40,019 nucleotides of DNA from a virus, in the IMG/VR virus record IMGVR_UViG_3300025099_000049, positions 1 through 40,019 of that record. One strand, given 5' to 3'. Below are positions 24,888-31,843 of the stretch, one piece after another. The position numbers and the translations under genes were made by a program. Each line of letters opens with the position of its first letter. Position 1 is the first letter of the stretch. The notes beneath the pieces are model-generated. The model did not search any database and was not told where the DNA came from. It worked only from the letters and a program-made list of their open reading frames with translations.

Positions 24888-25469
24888 ATGTTTTTTGTAT
24901 TTCCAAGGGCTGTACGACCTGATGTTTGTGACCAGATAGTTCTAGATTGCAAACAGAATATTTTAAAGGACGCTAAAGTAGATGGCCTTGATAAAAAAGG
25001 TAGAAATGATCCAGGCATTAGAAAAACTTCTATTAATTTTATAACGGATAAAGATAATAAAATAAACGCACTGGCTTGGCATTTTTTAAGAGAAGCAAAC
25101 AAGGTGCAATTCCATTATGACCTTACATTTTTTCAAGCCATACAGTTTGCAGAATATAAAGATGGTGGATTTTACGATTGGCATCAAGACGCAAGTGGCA
25201 TTGATCCTAATAACGAAATCAGAAAACTATCATTAAGTATAATCTTATCTGATCCTGATAAGTTTGAAGGTGGTGAATTACAATTTTTTAATGGTGGCAG
25301 ACCAATGGAAGATCAAGAACATGTTAACGCACGACAACTTCAGCAAGACATTCAGGCACAAGGAACCATTGTCGTATTTGATTCGAGTGATTTTCATAGA
25401 GTAACCCCCGTCAATCAAGGTGTGCGTCATTCAATCGTATGTTGGACAGTCGGGCCAAATTTTAAATAG
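24888..25469 (+). CDS. 2-oxoglutarate-Fe(II) oxygenase (prolyl-4-hydroxylase-like)
   Basis: The 193-residue protein shows the double-stranded beta-helix signature of 2OG-Fe(II) oxygenases: FYDWHQD with H99 and D101, then FEGGELQFF (126-134), and VVFDSSDFHRV with H170, followed by R180 in GVRHSIVCW as the 2-oxoglutarate ligand. All iron and cosubstrate ligands are present, so it is probably active. The family hydroxylates proline or other residues or nucleobases. Aquatic phages often carry such enzymes next to tail genes; the substrate is not known, but a virion protein or a host surface molecule is possible. Confidence 0.92.
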   Translation: MFFVFPRAVRPDVCDQIVLDCKQNILKDAKVDGLDKKGRNDPGIRKTSINFITDKDNKINALAWHFLREANKVQFHYDLTFFQAIQFAEYKDGGFYDWHQDASGIDPNNEIRKLSLSIILSDPDKFEGGELQFFNGGRPMEDQEHVNARQLQQDIQAQGTIVVFDSSDFHRVTPVNQGVRHSIVCWTVGPNFK

Positions 25470-25477
25470 GAGCAACC

Positions 25478-25780
25478 ATGAGCATTATCGAATATAAACT
25501 ACACCCAATGCCACAAGGGGGAATGAAGATACCTGACTTTGTGACTGACGGTGGCTACTGGCAAAATCCAGATGATTACACATTGATTGGCACAGTCCCA
25601 GATGGGGTTGAATATTATGTCCCGGATACGGTGACTACTTACACACTGGCAGAACTCAAGACAAGACAGCTTGCAATTCATGCTAAGTATCCAATGCGTA
25701 AGCCTCATGCTGATGAAGATATGACTAATGCGGAAGTAGAAACTGAAATTGATACTTGGTGGGAAAGAGTGAATCAATAA
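25478..25780 (+). CDS. small hypothetical protein, possibly tail-fibre assembly-like (100 aa)
   Basis: The protein has aromatic-rich strands (GGYWQNPDDYTLIGTVPDGVEYYVPDTVTTY) followed by the helix TLAELKTRQLAIHAKYPM and a C-terminal acidic helix ending in TWWERVNQ. The layout resembles small phage proteins where a short beta-domain is followed by a helix as in tail-fibre assembly proteins. AGGAG lies six bases before ATG 25478. The role is inferred from context only. Confidence 0.6.
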   Translation: MSIIEYKLHPMPQGGMKIPDFVTDGGYWQNPDDYTLIGTVPDGVEYYVPDTVTTYTLAELKTRQLAIHAKYPMRKPHADEDMTNAEVETEIDTWWERVNQ

Positions 25781-25805
25781 ATAACATGGAAGTCGATATC
25801 AATTA

Positions 25806-25958
25806 ATGATGCGCTTATACCTAATTTTAGCAATTACATTTCTTATAGGATGCGGCGCTTTGACCAATTTTATAGTCGGAGCATCTGGCAACTTGTTTTC
25901 CGATTCTGTCGATAGAGCTATTGACAGACAAGTAAATCCTTCTGACTGTTCAAAATGA
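25806..25958 (+). CDS. small lipoprotein (50 aa)
   Basis: Two adjacent ATG codons (25806, 25809) lead into RLYLILAITFLIGC, a clean signal sequence with a lipobox (FLIGC), so the mature protein would be about 35 residues with an N-terminal lipid anchor. The remainder (NLFSDSVDRAIDRQVN) is short and amphipathic. Its stop lies directly before the ATG of the next gene. It could be a second o-spanin-like lipoprotein, or a superinfection-exclusion lipoprotein. The gene is short but its features are too regular to be chance. Confidence 0.65.
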   Translation: MMRLYLILAITFLIGCGALTNFIVGASGNLFSDSVDRAIDRQVNPSDCSK

Positions 25959-26270
25959 ATGGAAAAAATACTCGAAAATATATGGGGCATTTTTGTAGGA
26001 CTAGGATGGTGGATGCTAAACCGAATGACTGCCAAGATAGACGGATTAGAAAAAGACAAAGCTGATGCGTCTGCGGTTGGGCGCAATTCCAGCTTAATCC
26101 ATGAAACAGATAGAAGAATAGACGAAATTCAACACACGACTGTTCCCAGGCAAGAATATAAAACTGATATTGCTAGTCTTCATATTAGAATCAACGAACT
26201 TGAAAAATCTAAGGAAGATAAAGTTCAAGACATTCGACTTGTTGATAATGGCAAAAAGAAAGGCAAATAA
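25959..26270 (+). CDS. membrane-anchored coiled-coil protein (103 aa)
   Basis: An N-terminal hydrophobic region (NIWGIFVGLGWWMLNRM) is followed by a long helical charged region with heptad character (KIDGLEKDKADA, ETDRRIDEIQH, HIRINELEKSKEDK) and a basic C-terminus. The topology (N-terminal anchor and extended coiled coil) resembles i-spanins and some holin-like proteins. It begins directly after the lipoprotein stop, so the pair may act together, as Rz and Rz1 do, and the next gene has the same layout. Confidence 0.6.
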   Translation: MEKILENIWGIFVGLGWWMLNRMTAKIDGLEKDKADASAVGRNSSLIHETDRRIDEIQHTTVPRQEYKTDIASLHIRINELEKSKEDKVQDIRLVDNGKKKGK

Positions 26271-26272
26271 AA

Positions 26273-26488
26273 TTGGACAAGCTAAACGAAATAGTTGTGG
26301 CAATTACCAGCGGCCTCGTTGCGATTGGCATATGGATATTCAAGCGCCTATTCAAAAGCATTGACATAGCCCATGAGCGGATTGACAAATTGGAAGATGC
26401 AGTAGATCGCAAATACTTAGAGACTCAGCTCGCGCCAATTCGCGCTGACTTGCATATCATCACGCAACATCTTCTGGATCGTAAGTAA
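26273..26488 (+). CDS. small membrane coiled-coil protein, holin-like (71 aa)
   Basis: Start is TTG 26273, two bases after the previous stop. Residues 6-25 form one transmembrane helix (EIVVAITSGLVAIGIWIF), and the rest is an amphipathic helix (SIDIAHERIDKLEDAVD). Size and topology fit class III or pinholin-like small membrane proteins. It is the last gene of the rightward operon and overlaps by 29 bases the end of the convergent VRR-NUC gene. With the two genes before it, this makes a second membrane/lysis-like cassette far from the endolysin. Confidence 0.55.
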   Translation: MDKLNEIVVAITSGLVAIGIWIFKRLFKSIDIAHERIDKLEDAVDRKYLETQLAPIRADLHIITQHLLDRK

Positions 26489-26894
26489 TTCTTGGCCCAG
26501 CGTTTCCCCCAGGGTCGCCAATGATTTCATCCAAGCGCAAGTAATTTAATATCGTATACATAGCTTCTTCAAAGCCGTGGCACACTTGCACGTTATGCCC
26601 AGCCTCACTCAGCAAGCTTATCCACTGGCCTTGCTCTGCTGACAGCCTGCCTTTCTTGCCAACGTCCTTCATTTCAATATACAAAGTTAAAAAATTTCCG
26701 CGACTAATGGGTAAGCATAAATCAGGTACCCCTTTTTGCATACCTTCGCGACGCATTTTCTGCCCTCTGATAATCGCAGCTCTGCCAGCTCCTCCCTGAT
26801 TCGGGATGGCGTAGAGCAATTGAAGCTCTGGGTACACGTTTATCTGCGACTTCGCCCAATCTATTAGCGCTACTTGCTCGTCGTGTTCGCTCAT
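26460..26894 (-). CDS. VRR-NUC domain nuclease
   Basis: A 144-residue protein consisting of one VRR-NUC domain, a PD-(D/E)XK nuclease family found in phages and in FAN1-type repair nucleases. The catalytic residues are visible: D58 in GVPDLCLP and E74-x-K76 in LYIEMK, with the preceding AIPNQGG and the later LSAEQGQWISLL helix typical of the domain. Likely acts on branched DNA such as Holliday junctions. ATG 26894 overlaps the stop of the preceding gene (ATGA) and follows an AGGAG site; an upstream ATG is less likely. Confidence 0.9.
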   Translation of the reverse strand: MSEHDEQVALIDWAKSQINVYPELQLLYAIPNQGGAGRAAIIRGQKMRREGMQKGVPDLCLPISRGNFLTLYIEMKDVGKKGRLSAEQGQWISLLSEAGHNVQVCHGFEEAMYTILNYLRLDEIIGDPGGNAGPRITYDPEDVA

Positions 26895-27772
26895 CGATAC
26901 TCCTGCCATGATACTGTTTGAAATATTTGCCTGCGATTCACCCATCTCTGGAAGCGTTTTTGATAACCATCGTCGCGGTCATAAGCCATGACAAATGGAT
27001 CACAACCCCAAGCTTTTAATGTTTCGACTCTATGCAAATCTTCTTCTTGTGTAGAGTCGTAGCCAATCAATACAAAAAACTGCATTTGATAAGGTTTGAT
27101 GCCAGCCTTTAAACATTTATCAAAGCCACGTTTTATAAACTTTTCGTCTTGAGTGTTATCCCAGGCGAAAGTAATTTGCTTATATTTAAAACTTAAATTT
27201 CTAAAGTTAATTTTCTTCAACATCAATGCTTGCGCCTCAGTTATTGTCCGAATGTTTAACCCTTGCGAGAAACAAACTTTCAGTTTACGATCCGCAAGTT
27301 CTTCCATGACTGCCAAACAATCTGGGTGTCCCAGAAAATCGTCGTCCAACAAAACTAATCTGTCCTCGCCATGTGGGTTGGTAAGTAACTCAGAAATATC
27401 TGCTGCCTTAGTCGGCTTGCCTTCTTTCTGAGGCACGACGCAAAAAGAGCAAGAGAGTCTGCACCCACGCTCGCTAAAACCTAAATGGTTGGGGTAATTT
27501 GGATAGAGAAACCATCCGTCGCCAGGATTGGCAGAGAGCATTTCTGCTGGCAACTTGCTTTTCCACGAAAACCCAGTGCCGCCTTTTATAACGTGTGAAG
27601 GCAAAAGGTCTTCAGTGAATTGAAAGATTTTGCTGGCGTACACTTGGTCGTATGGGAACAGCGGCCCGTCCCACCATGCCACATCATCGCCTAATACGGA
27701 GTGATGAGCAGCAATTTGCATGAGGGCTAAGTTCGGTATTTTGCCGTCCATTTGGACTAACCCGATATTCAT
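26891..27772 (-). CDS. radical SAM protein with B12-binding-like N-terminus
   Basis: The 293-residue protein has a CxxxCxxC cluster (C104, C108, C111 in RGCRLSCSFC) that would coordinate the 4Fe-4S cluster binding S-adenosylmethionine. The N-terminus (IGLVQMDGKIPNLALMQIAAHH) is similar to the short cobalamin-binding-like region of Fe-S oxidoreductases, and the central LLDDDFLGHPDC segment fits a TIM-barrel strand. Such phage proteins have no established substrate; base or tRNA modification is possible. Both ends overlap neighbouring genes by ATGA, between VRR-NUC and a PD-(D/E)XK-like protein. Confidence 0.88.
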   Translation of the reverse strand: MNIGLVQMDGKIPNLALMQIAAHHSVLGDDVAWWDGPLFPYDQVYASKIFQFTEDLLPSHVIKGGTGFSWKSKLPAEMLSANPGDGWFLYPNYPNHLGFSERGCRLSCSFCVVPQKEGKPTKAADISELLTNPHGEDRLVLLDDDFLGHPDCLAVMEELADRKLKVCFSQGLNIRTITEAQALMLKKINFRNLSFKYKQITFAWDNTQDEKFIKRGFDKCLKAGIKPYQMQFFVLIGYDSTQEEDLHRVETLKAWGCDPFVMAYDRDDGYQKRFQRWVNRRQIFQTVSWQEYR

Positions 27773-28236
27773 AGCACCTCGAATTTCTTCAGCTCATCTT
27801 GCGAGGCGCGGTAAACTTTGCTGCCGCTTCGGTGCGTGTATAACCTTTTCTTACGCATCAGCCTGTCGCCGCACATCCACCCGACGATGTTGTACTCAGG
27901 CATCTCGCCAGTAACGAGAGCGTATATATCTACTTCACCTGGAGTTTTGTCCGTAGATACTTCGAGATGCCCAAAAGGATAGCGCGTGGTCTTCACATCG
28001 ACTGTCTTACCAGCGATGACCATGTCGTGTTTTCCAGGATAATCTTTTAGATCAGGGTATAGGTTGAGAGCTTTGGCGAATGCTATTTCTCCACCAACGC
28101 CATCTAACTCTGTCGCCTCATCAGACTGAGGGCCGTGTCTGCGATTTGAGTTTCCATTTTTTCGGTTGCTTAAAGTTCGCTCTTTGGCGAGTTGTCGTGC
28201 GAGCTGCACCTCGTTTGCGTTTAGCTTGATGGGCAT
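27769..28236 (-). CDS. PD-(D/E)XK-like nuclease family phage protein (155 aa)
   Basis: The N-terminal helix (NEVQLARQLAKERTLSNRKNG) and then GGEIAFAKAL with E50, KHDMVIAG with D71, and VDVKTTR with D80 and K82 form the motif order of the restriction-endonuclease-like fold. It ends with YALVTGEMPEYNIVGWMCGDRLM, also common in such proteins of phages. The function is probably DNA cleavage in recombination or host DNA degradation. ATG 28236 was chosen, with a TTG directly before it as an alternative. It overlaps the previous gene by 116 bases. Confidence 0.75.
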   Translation of the reverse strand: MPIKLNANEVQLARQLAKERTLSNRKNGNSNRRHGPQSDEATELDGVGGEIAFAKALNLYPDLKDYPGKHDMVIAGKTVDVKTTRYPFGHLEVSTDKTPGEVDIYALVTGEMPEYNIVGWMCGDRLMRKKRLYTHRSGSKVYRASQDELKKFEVL

Positions 28237-28486
28237 CAATTAAATTGCCTCCGAATATATCTTTTGCCATTGTCAAAACCCGCAGCTCTTCTGGAGTATT
28301 CAGCTCCCCTTGTTTCTTCAGCTTCTTCATGTATCTAATTTCATCTTCATTAAATCTTAGTAACGATTTGTCTGGCACAGGCGCGTCCATGCTTTTCACC
28401 ATGTACACTTCCTGATTCATAATTGAAGAATGAATTTTGATATAACCTTGCTTTGTATAAAACTCTACATCTTCTTTGTTAAGCAT
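28121..28486 (-). CDS. hypothetical protein (up to 121 aa)
   Basis: The first 85 residues (LNKEDVEFYTKQGYIKIHSSIMNQEVYMV and KSLLRFNEDEIRYMKKLKKQGELNTPEEL) look like a real protein of a small mixed fold. The last 35 residues are arginine/lysine/threonine-rich and overlap the next gene in another frame, so they may be a by-product of the overlap. GGGAGG precedes ATG 28486, and the start overlaps the primase-helicase stop by 8 bases. Unknown family. Confidence 0.6.
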   Translation of the reverse strand: MLNKEDVEFYTKQGYIKIHSSIMNQEVYMVKSMDAPVPDKSLLRFNEDEIRYMKKLKKQGELNTPEELRVLTMAKDIFGGNLIDAHQAKRKRGAARTTTRQRANFKQPKKWKLKSQTRPSV

Positions 28487-30137
28487 CTAAAAACCTCCCT
28501 GTTTCGTATTCATAACGAAAATTCGCCACTCCAATTTGACCGCAGTGTTTCATTTTAATTTTTTGCAAGTGAACTGAAACGTCATGTTTGTCGTTGCCGT
28601 CATCGCCTGGATTGCGATGTACTGAAATAATATTGTGCGCCATATTGTACCAGTGGGCGGATCCACTAATATCGTAAGCGGTAGGTATGTTGTACTTGCC
28701 CGTCGTCTTATCCTTCTGCATCTTCGCTGGATGCGCGATTAAAAAAACGTGAGCGTTATGAGAAGCTGCGAACATTCTTATCTTGGCTAGAGAATGGCGA
28801 ATGTATTGAGTTTCACTATTTCCCATTGCGCTATGATCGAAGTCGTTCCACGGGTCTAATACAAAAAAGTGAACGCCGTTTTTCATCACCATTGCTCGCA
28901 TCATTGCCAAGATGTCATCGACGGATCGCTTCATTTCATCAGGTATCATGTAATTGATTGCCTTACTCAACTTCTTGCTCGTCGCTGCTAACTCTTCTCT
29001 GCTAATTCTTTCTTTGTAATTCTCACCAAACGGTTTGCCAGCGTATAATTCAGCGAGCCTAGCGATATGCGTTTCTACCGGCTGATGCTCTGGCGAAAAT
29101 ATTCCAGCTTTCAAGTCATGGTCTTTAATCAAATTAATCATCAAGTGTTCTACAAAAGAACTTTTGCCATGACCAGGTATGCCAGTTACGATGGTCAGCT
29201 CACCTGGCAACACAGTAAAGAGTTGGTCGAGGACGAACCAGCCCGTGCTAAAGCCGCGTGTCAGCCCTTCATCATATAAAGTAAGTAATCTATCCTCGAA
29301 ATGGTCGATGCTGAATACTCCGTCAATAGGATAAGGCTGGGCGTTCTCTACGCACTCTCTTAAAAACTCTGGCCCGTATGTCATCAACACTTCGTTAGCG
29401 TCTTTAATTCCTTCGGGCCAAATAACTCGCCAGCATCTTTCTTTTCCTAGCCTTCTCGCCAGCTCTTCTTCTAACTTCTTTCCGCAAGGATCATTATCCA
29501 CAGCCAATACGATCCGACTGACCTGACTAAGCTTTTCATGCGAATGCTCCAAGGACTCGTCAAGATCGGCGAAGCTGGTTGCGTCAAGCGATGGCGCACC
29601 GAAGGGAACGCTAATAGATGCTCGTAGATCAGCCATGTCGAATGATAATTTATCCAACTCCCCCTCGCATATGATGGTCTGTTCTGGATCAATATCGTCA
29701 TGTCCATAGAAGACTTTGTATGGCGATTGGCTTGTGAACATTTGAGACTTTTTTGCTCCACGATATTTGAGAAATGCGACCTCATGTTCCTTAAAAAACG
29801 GAAATACGATATGCCCATCTGACATGCTAATTTTAGATCGCTCCAAAGATGCTTCATCTATTCCTCTATTCGCGAACCACATGATCGCTTTTTTACTAAG
29901 CGCCTTATATTCAAAGACAGGCTTAAAATAATCTTTCTTATTCCACTGAGCAGGACGAGCAAGGGAAGGATCGCGCTTAAGACGACCACGAAAATCACAA
30001 TCAGGCCCGTGGCAATTGAATACACCGTTATCACGATCAACGCTGAGACTAACGGACTTATGATGACATCGAGGGCATTTCGTCTTGCTGCCTTTTTTGA
30101 GTTTGATGCCATAGTCTTCCCAAGTTTCAATAAACAA
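28479..30137 (-). CDS. DNA primase-helicase (bifunctional, T7 gp4-like)
   Basis: The 552-residue protein has an N-terminal zinc-binding motif C21-x2-C24 ... C42-x4-C47 (CPRC then CHGPDC), a TOPRIM-type primase core with E158 (ICEGELDKLS) and D214-N-D216 (LAVDNDPCGK), and a C-terminal RecA-like DnaB helicase with Walker A GIPGHGKSS (319-327) and a Walker B-like FVLDPWND. It unwinds and primes at the fork. The TTG start at 30137 was chosen, since the longer ORF reaches into the upstream gene and that part is not conserved in style. It is the only replication enzyme visible, apart from the SSB. Confidence 0.92.
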   Translation of the reverse strand: MFIETWEDYGIKLKKGSKTKCPRCHHKSVSLSVDRDNGVFNCHGPDCDFRGRLKRDPSLARPAQWNKKDYFKPVFEYKALSKKAIMWFANRGIDEASLERSKISMSDGHIVFPFFKEHEVAFLKYRGAKKSQMFTSQSPYKVFYGHDDIDPEQTIICEGELDKLSFDMADLRASISVPFGAPSLDATSFADLDESLEHSHEKLSQVSRIVLAVDNDPCGKKLEEELARRLGKERCWRVIWPEGIKDANEVLMTYGPEFLRECVENAQPYPIDGVFSIDHFEDRLLTLYDEGLTRGFSTGWFVLDQLFTVLPGELTIVTGIPGHGKSSFVEHLMINLIKDHDLKAGIFSPEHQPVETHIARLAELYAGKPFGENYKERISREELAATSKKLSKAINYMIPDEMKRSVDDILAMMRAMVMKNGVHFFVLDPWNDFDHSAMGNSETQYIRHSLAKIRMFAASHNAHVFLIAHPAKMQKDKTTGKYNIPTAYDISGSAHWYNMAHNIISVHRNPGDDGNDKHDVSVHLQKIKMKHCGQIGVANFRYEYETGRFLDA

Positions 30138-30456
30138 ATTTAACTTTCTGTTTAGGTGGGCGAGCCGATTGATTGAGGTAACCCTCGAACTTAGGGCCGA
30201 AAAGAGTAGTTGGGCGAATGAACGGGCGCATCGCAGGATCACCAAGCCATTCTTCGCATTTCGTCTTAATCACCTGGGCAAAATCTTCAGCCGTCCACCC
30301 TTCTTTTAACCTTGCTGTAATCACAGCGGCAGTCTGCTTAGTAGTCGCCTTATAATGTGTGCCTGCGACGCGATTCAACTCTGCGATAACACTTTTGATT
30401 GCCATCGTATCTGCTTTCGGCACTTCACCTTTTCCATTGCAAGTTGGGCATTTCAT
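30127..30456 (-). CDS. phage replication protein with phg_2220_C-like domain
   Basis: The N-terminus starts MKCPTCNGKGEV, a CxxCxGxG zinc-finger motif as in DnaJ. The rest, from IAELNRVAGTHYKATTKQTAAVITARLKEGWTAEDFAQVI to FIRPTTLFGPKFEGYLNQ, matches the conserved phage C-terminal domain (phg_2220_C, PF09524), normally fused to replication initiator proteins. Here it is a free 109-residue unit with a zinc finger instead of the initiator half. It ends inside the start of the primase-helicase, suggesting cooperation in replisome loading. Good GGAGGAG site before ATG 30456. Confidence 0.85.
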   Translation of the reverse strand: MKCPTCNGKGEVPKADTMAIKSVIAELNRVAGTHYKATTKQTAAVITARLKEGWTAEDFAQVIKTKCEEWLGDPAMRPFIRPTTLFGPKFEGYLNQSARPPKQKVKFVY

Positions 30457-30468
30457 AACTCCTCCTCT

Positions 30469-30660
30469 CTAGTTAGGAACATCCTCATCAGCTAGGTCTG
30501 TATAGTCCAGCGGTCTAGCAGGCGGCTGGCACACTTCGCCCTGACAGCAATCGCCATCTCCAATTTGATTGCATTTGGGGCATTGAAAATGACCGTGTAC
30601 CCAGACAAAATCTGAGCCGACGTATCTGCATCGCTCACATCTTTGAGTGTGGTAGTTCAT
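30469..30660 (-). CDS. small zinc-ribbon protein (63 aa)
   Basis: Cysteines in two CxxC pairs (RCERCRYVG, FQCPKCNQIG) form a zinc ribbon; a further CCQGEVC follows before a proline and acidic tail (PPARPLDYTDLADEDVPN). Such small zinc proteins are common in early operons and may act as transcription or replication accessory factors. Its start overlaps the end of the preceding DUF5664 gene (ATGA), so the two are co-translated. Confidence 0.75.
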   Translation of the reverse strand: MNYHTQRCERCRYVGSDFVWVHGHFQCPKCNQIGDGDCCQGEVCQPPARPLDYTDLADEDVPN

Positions 30661-30968
30661 TTGCTCACCATATTGTTTTCATACCAATCCATGAACATAG
30701 CGTTTATGGCAACTTTAGCCAGGTGCGGCTCTGAGCGGTCACCGCTCTGCCATTTATACAAATGCTCCAGAAGATGGTTAATGGTTACGCCTTCTGGAAC
30801 GCCGCCTTTCCAATTATCATCGCCATACTTCTCAGCGCCCTCGTTCATAACGCAAGCCATCTCTCTAATAAATTTCTCGCAGAGCAAATCCCAACGCACA
30901 TCCATCGTGGATCGCGCTGCTCCTGATTCATAAGTGACCGTTTCGTTTTGCATGTTCTTCCCAGGCAT
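30657..30968 (-). CDS. DUF5664 domain (dATP/dGTP diphosphohydrolase N-terminal-like)
   Basis: This 103-residue protein shows RWDLLCEKFIREMACVMNEGAEKYGDDNWKGGVPEG and NHLLEHLYKWQSGD, the hallmark of the DUF5664 / dATP/dGTP diphosphohydrolase N-terminal family (G-A-x-K-Y-x-x-x-N-W). Phage members alter nucleotide pools or resist dGTPase-type defences, or build modified bases; this one is a stand-alone domain. ATG 30968 is used, ATG 30953 is an alternative. It overlaps 30928-31185. Confidence 0.8.
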   Translation of the reverse strand: MPGKNMQNETVTYESGAARSTMDVRWDLLCEKFIREMACVMNEGAEKYGDDNWKGGVPEGVTINHLLEHLYKWQSGDRSEPHLAKVAINAMFMDWYENNMVSK

Positions 30969-31185
30969 GTTCTTCGTCCCTTTCTAAATCGTCCTGCAAT
31001 TCATGTTTTTCCATCTCTTTGTCGTGATACTCACAGCAGTATCTCGGTATGTCAGATACCGCTCGATAGAAGTACATCGAGACAGCAGGCTTGCCGCATT
31101 CTTCGACTCCAATCGGAGTGCGCTCTCGATATTTCACGACCATTTCCTCGCATCGAGGCAGACCTTTTCTTGTAGCTCCAGACAT
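30928..31185 (-). CDS. hypothetical protein with possible zinc site (85 aa)
   Basis: The middle of the protein has cysteine and histidine residues in a zinc-like arrangement (VEECGKPAVSMYFYRAV then RYCCEYHDKEMEKHE), with an acidic helical C-terminal region (LQDDLERDEEHAWEEH). AAGGAG lies five bases upstream of ATG 31185. Function unknown; the family resembles short phage proteins that hold one zinc ion with CxxH-type pairs. Confidence 0.65.
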   Translation of the reverse strand: MSGATRKGLPRCEEMVVKYRERTPIGVEECGKPAVSMYFYRAVSDIPRYCCEYHDKEMEKHELQDDLERDEEHAWEEHAKRNGHL

Positions 31186-31193
31186 AATGCTCC

Positions 31194-31484
31194 TTACTTA
31201 ATTCTTGCTATTAATCTGTTCCATAAAACTTTTAATGCAATTGCTCCAGTAAGCGGGACGACTCCGTTTCCCAACGCTTGTAAGCGTTCTGATCGATAGG
31301 TATTGGCAAGCTCCAGCCAACTGGCACTCCCATCAGCCATTCGACAAAATTCGGGTTGAGCCTCTTTTTCAACGGCTGGGGCGAGGTCGGGTCGTTGTTC
31401 GAGGATTCGTTGCCATTCTTCTGTTTCGCTTGGGCCAAGGGGCCAGTATATATACTCGCATTCGCTAGTTGATCTAGTCGGCAT
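31194..31484 (-). CDS. C-terminal fragment of DNA cytosine methyltransferase
   Basis: This ORF is in the same frame as the N-terminal methyltransferase ORF (31527-32069) but separated by 42 bases with three in-frame stops (TGA, TAA, TAG). Its end contains RMADGSASWLELANTYRSERLQALGNGVVP, which matches motifs IX and X (R-x-x-x-L-x-x-L-G-N-G/A-V-V-P) of C5 methyltransferases. It may be translated from ATG 31484 and join the N-terminal fragment as a split enzyme, or be part of a decaying gene. It also overlaps the second-frame gene 31232-31843. Confidence 0.7.
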   Translation of the reverse strand: MPTRSTSECEYIYWPLGPSETEEWQRILEQRPDLAPAVEKEAQPEFCRMADGSASWLELANTYRSERLQALGNGVVPLTGAIALKVLWNRLIARIK

Positions 31485-31843
31485 TTGCCATCCTTTCTAA
31501 CAATAGTGTTATATGTGCCTTTGTAGTCACGCATTGCTGGAGTAGGCCAAGATGAAGACTCTTTTTCTAAGATGGGTGCTACCCACATCTCTTGCCGAAA
31601 ACACTCCCCACTGTGCATCGAACCCCATTTCGGAAAGCTCTCCGAGTACGACTGACATGAATTTGTTAGAAAGGAGTCCTGCGACGTTTTCGATAAAAAG
31701 ATACCTTGGTCGTACTTGGCGAATAATTCGGCAGGCTTCAAAGAAGAGTCCTGACCTTGTGCCTTGCTCAATTCCTTTTTGCTTGCCTGCGACTGAGAGG
31801 TCTTGACATGGGAAGCCGAAAGCGACTGTATCCACGCATCCAT
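31232..31843 (-). CDS. overlapping-frame protein at the methyltransferase locus (203 aa)
   Basis: From ATG 31843, preceded by GGTGAG eight bases upstream, this frame encodes 203 residues without a stop while the methyltransferase frame is broken. It includes SLSASHVKTSQS, LFAKYDQGIFLSKTSQDSF, SESFPKWGSMHSGECF, SSSWPTPAMRDYKG and RLNPNFVEWLMGVPVGWS. From memory, these fit a family of phage proteins that sit next to or over dcm genes. So the same 600 bases code for two recognisable proteins over long parts. Role unknown; perhaps a methyltransferase partner or target-recognition unit. Confidence 0.65.
   Translation of the reverse strand: MDAWIQSLSASHVKTSQSQASKKELSKAQGQDSSLKPAELFAKYDQGIFLSKTSQDSFLTNSCQSYSESFPKWGSMHSGECFRQEMWVAPILEKESSSWPTPAMRDYKGTYNTIVRKDGKCRLDQLANASIYTGPLAQAKQKNGNESSNNDPTSPQPLKKRLNPNFVEWLMGVPVGWSLPIPIDQNAYKRWETESSRLLEQLH

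Noticed and set aside
29471-29857. 128-codon leftward ORF within the primase-helicase
   Set aside because: It lies in another frame of a well-supported enzyme gene and has shadow-like composition.
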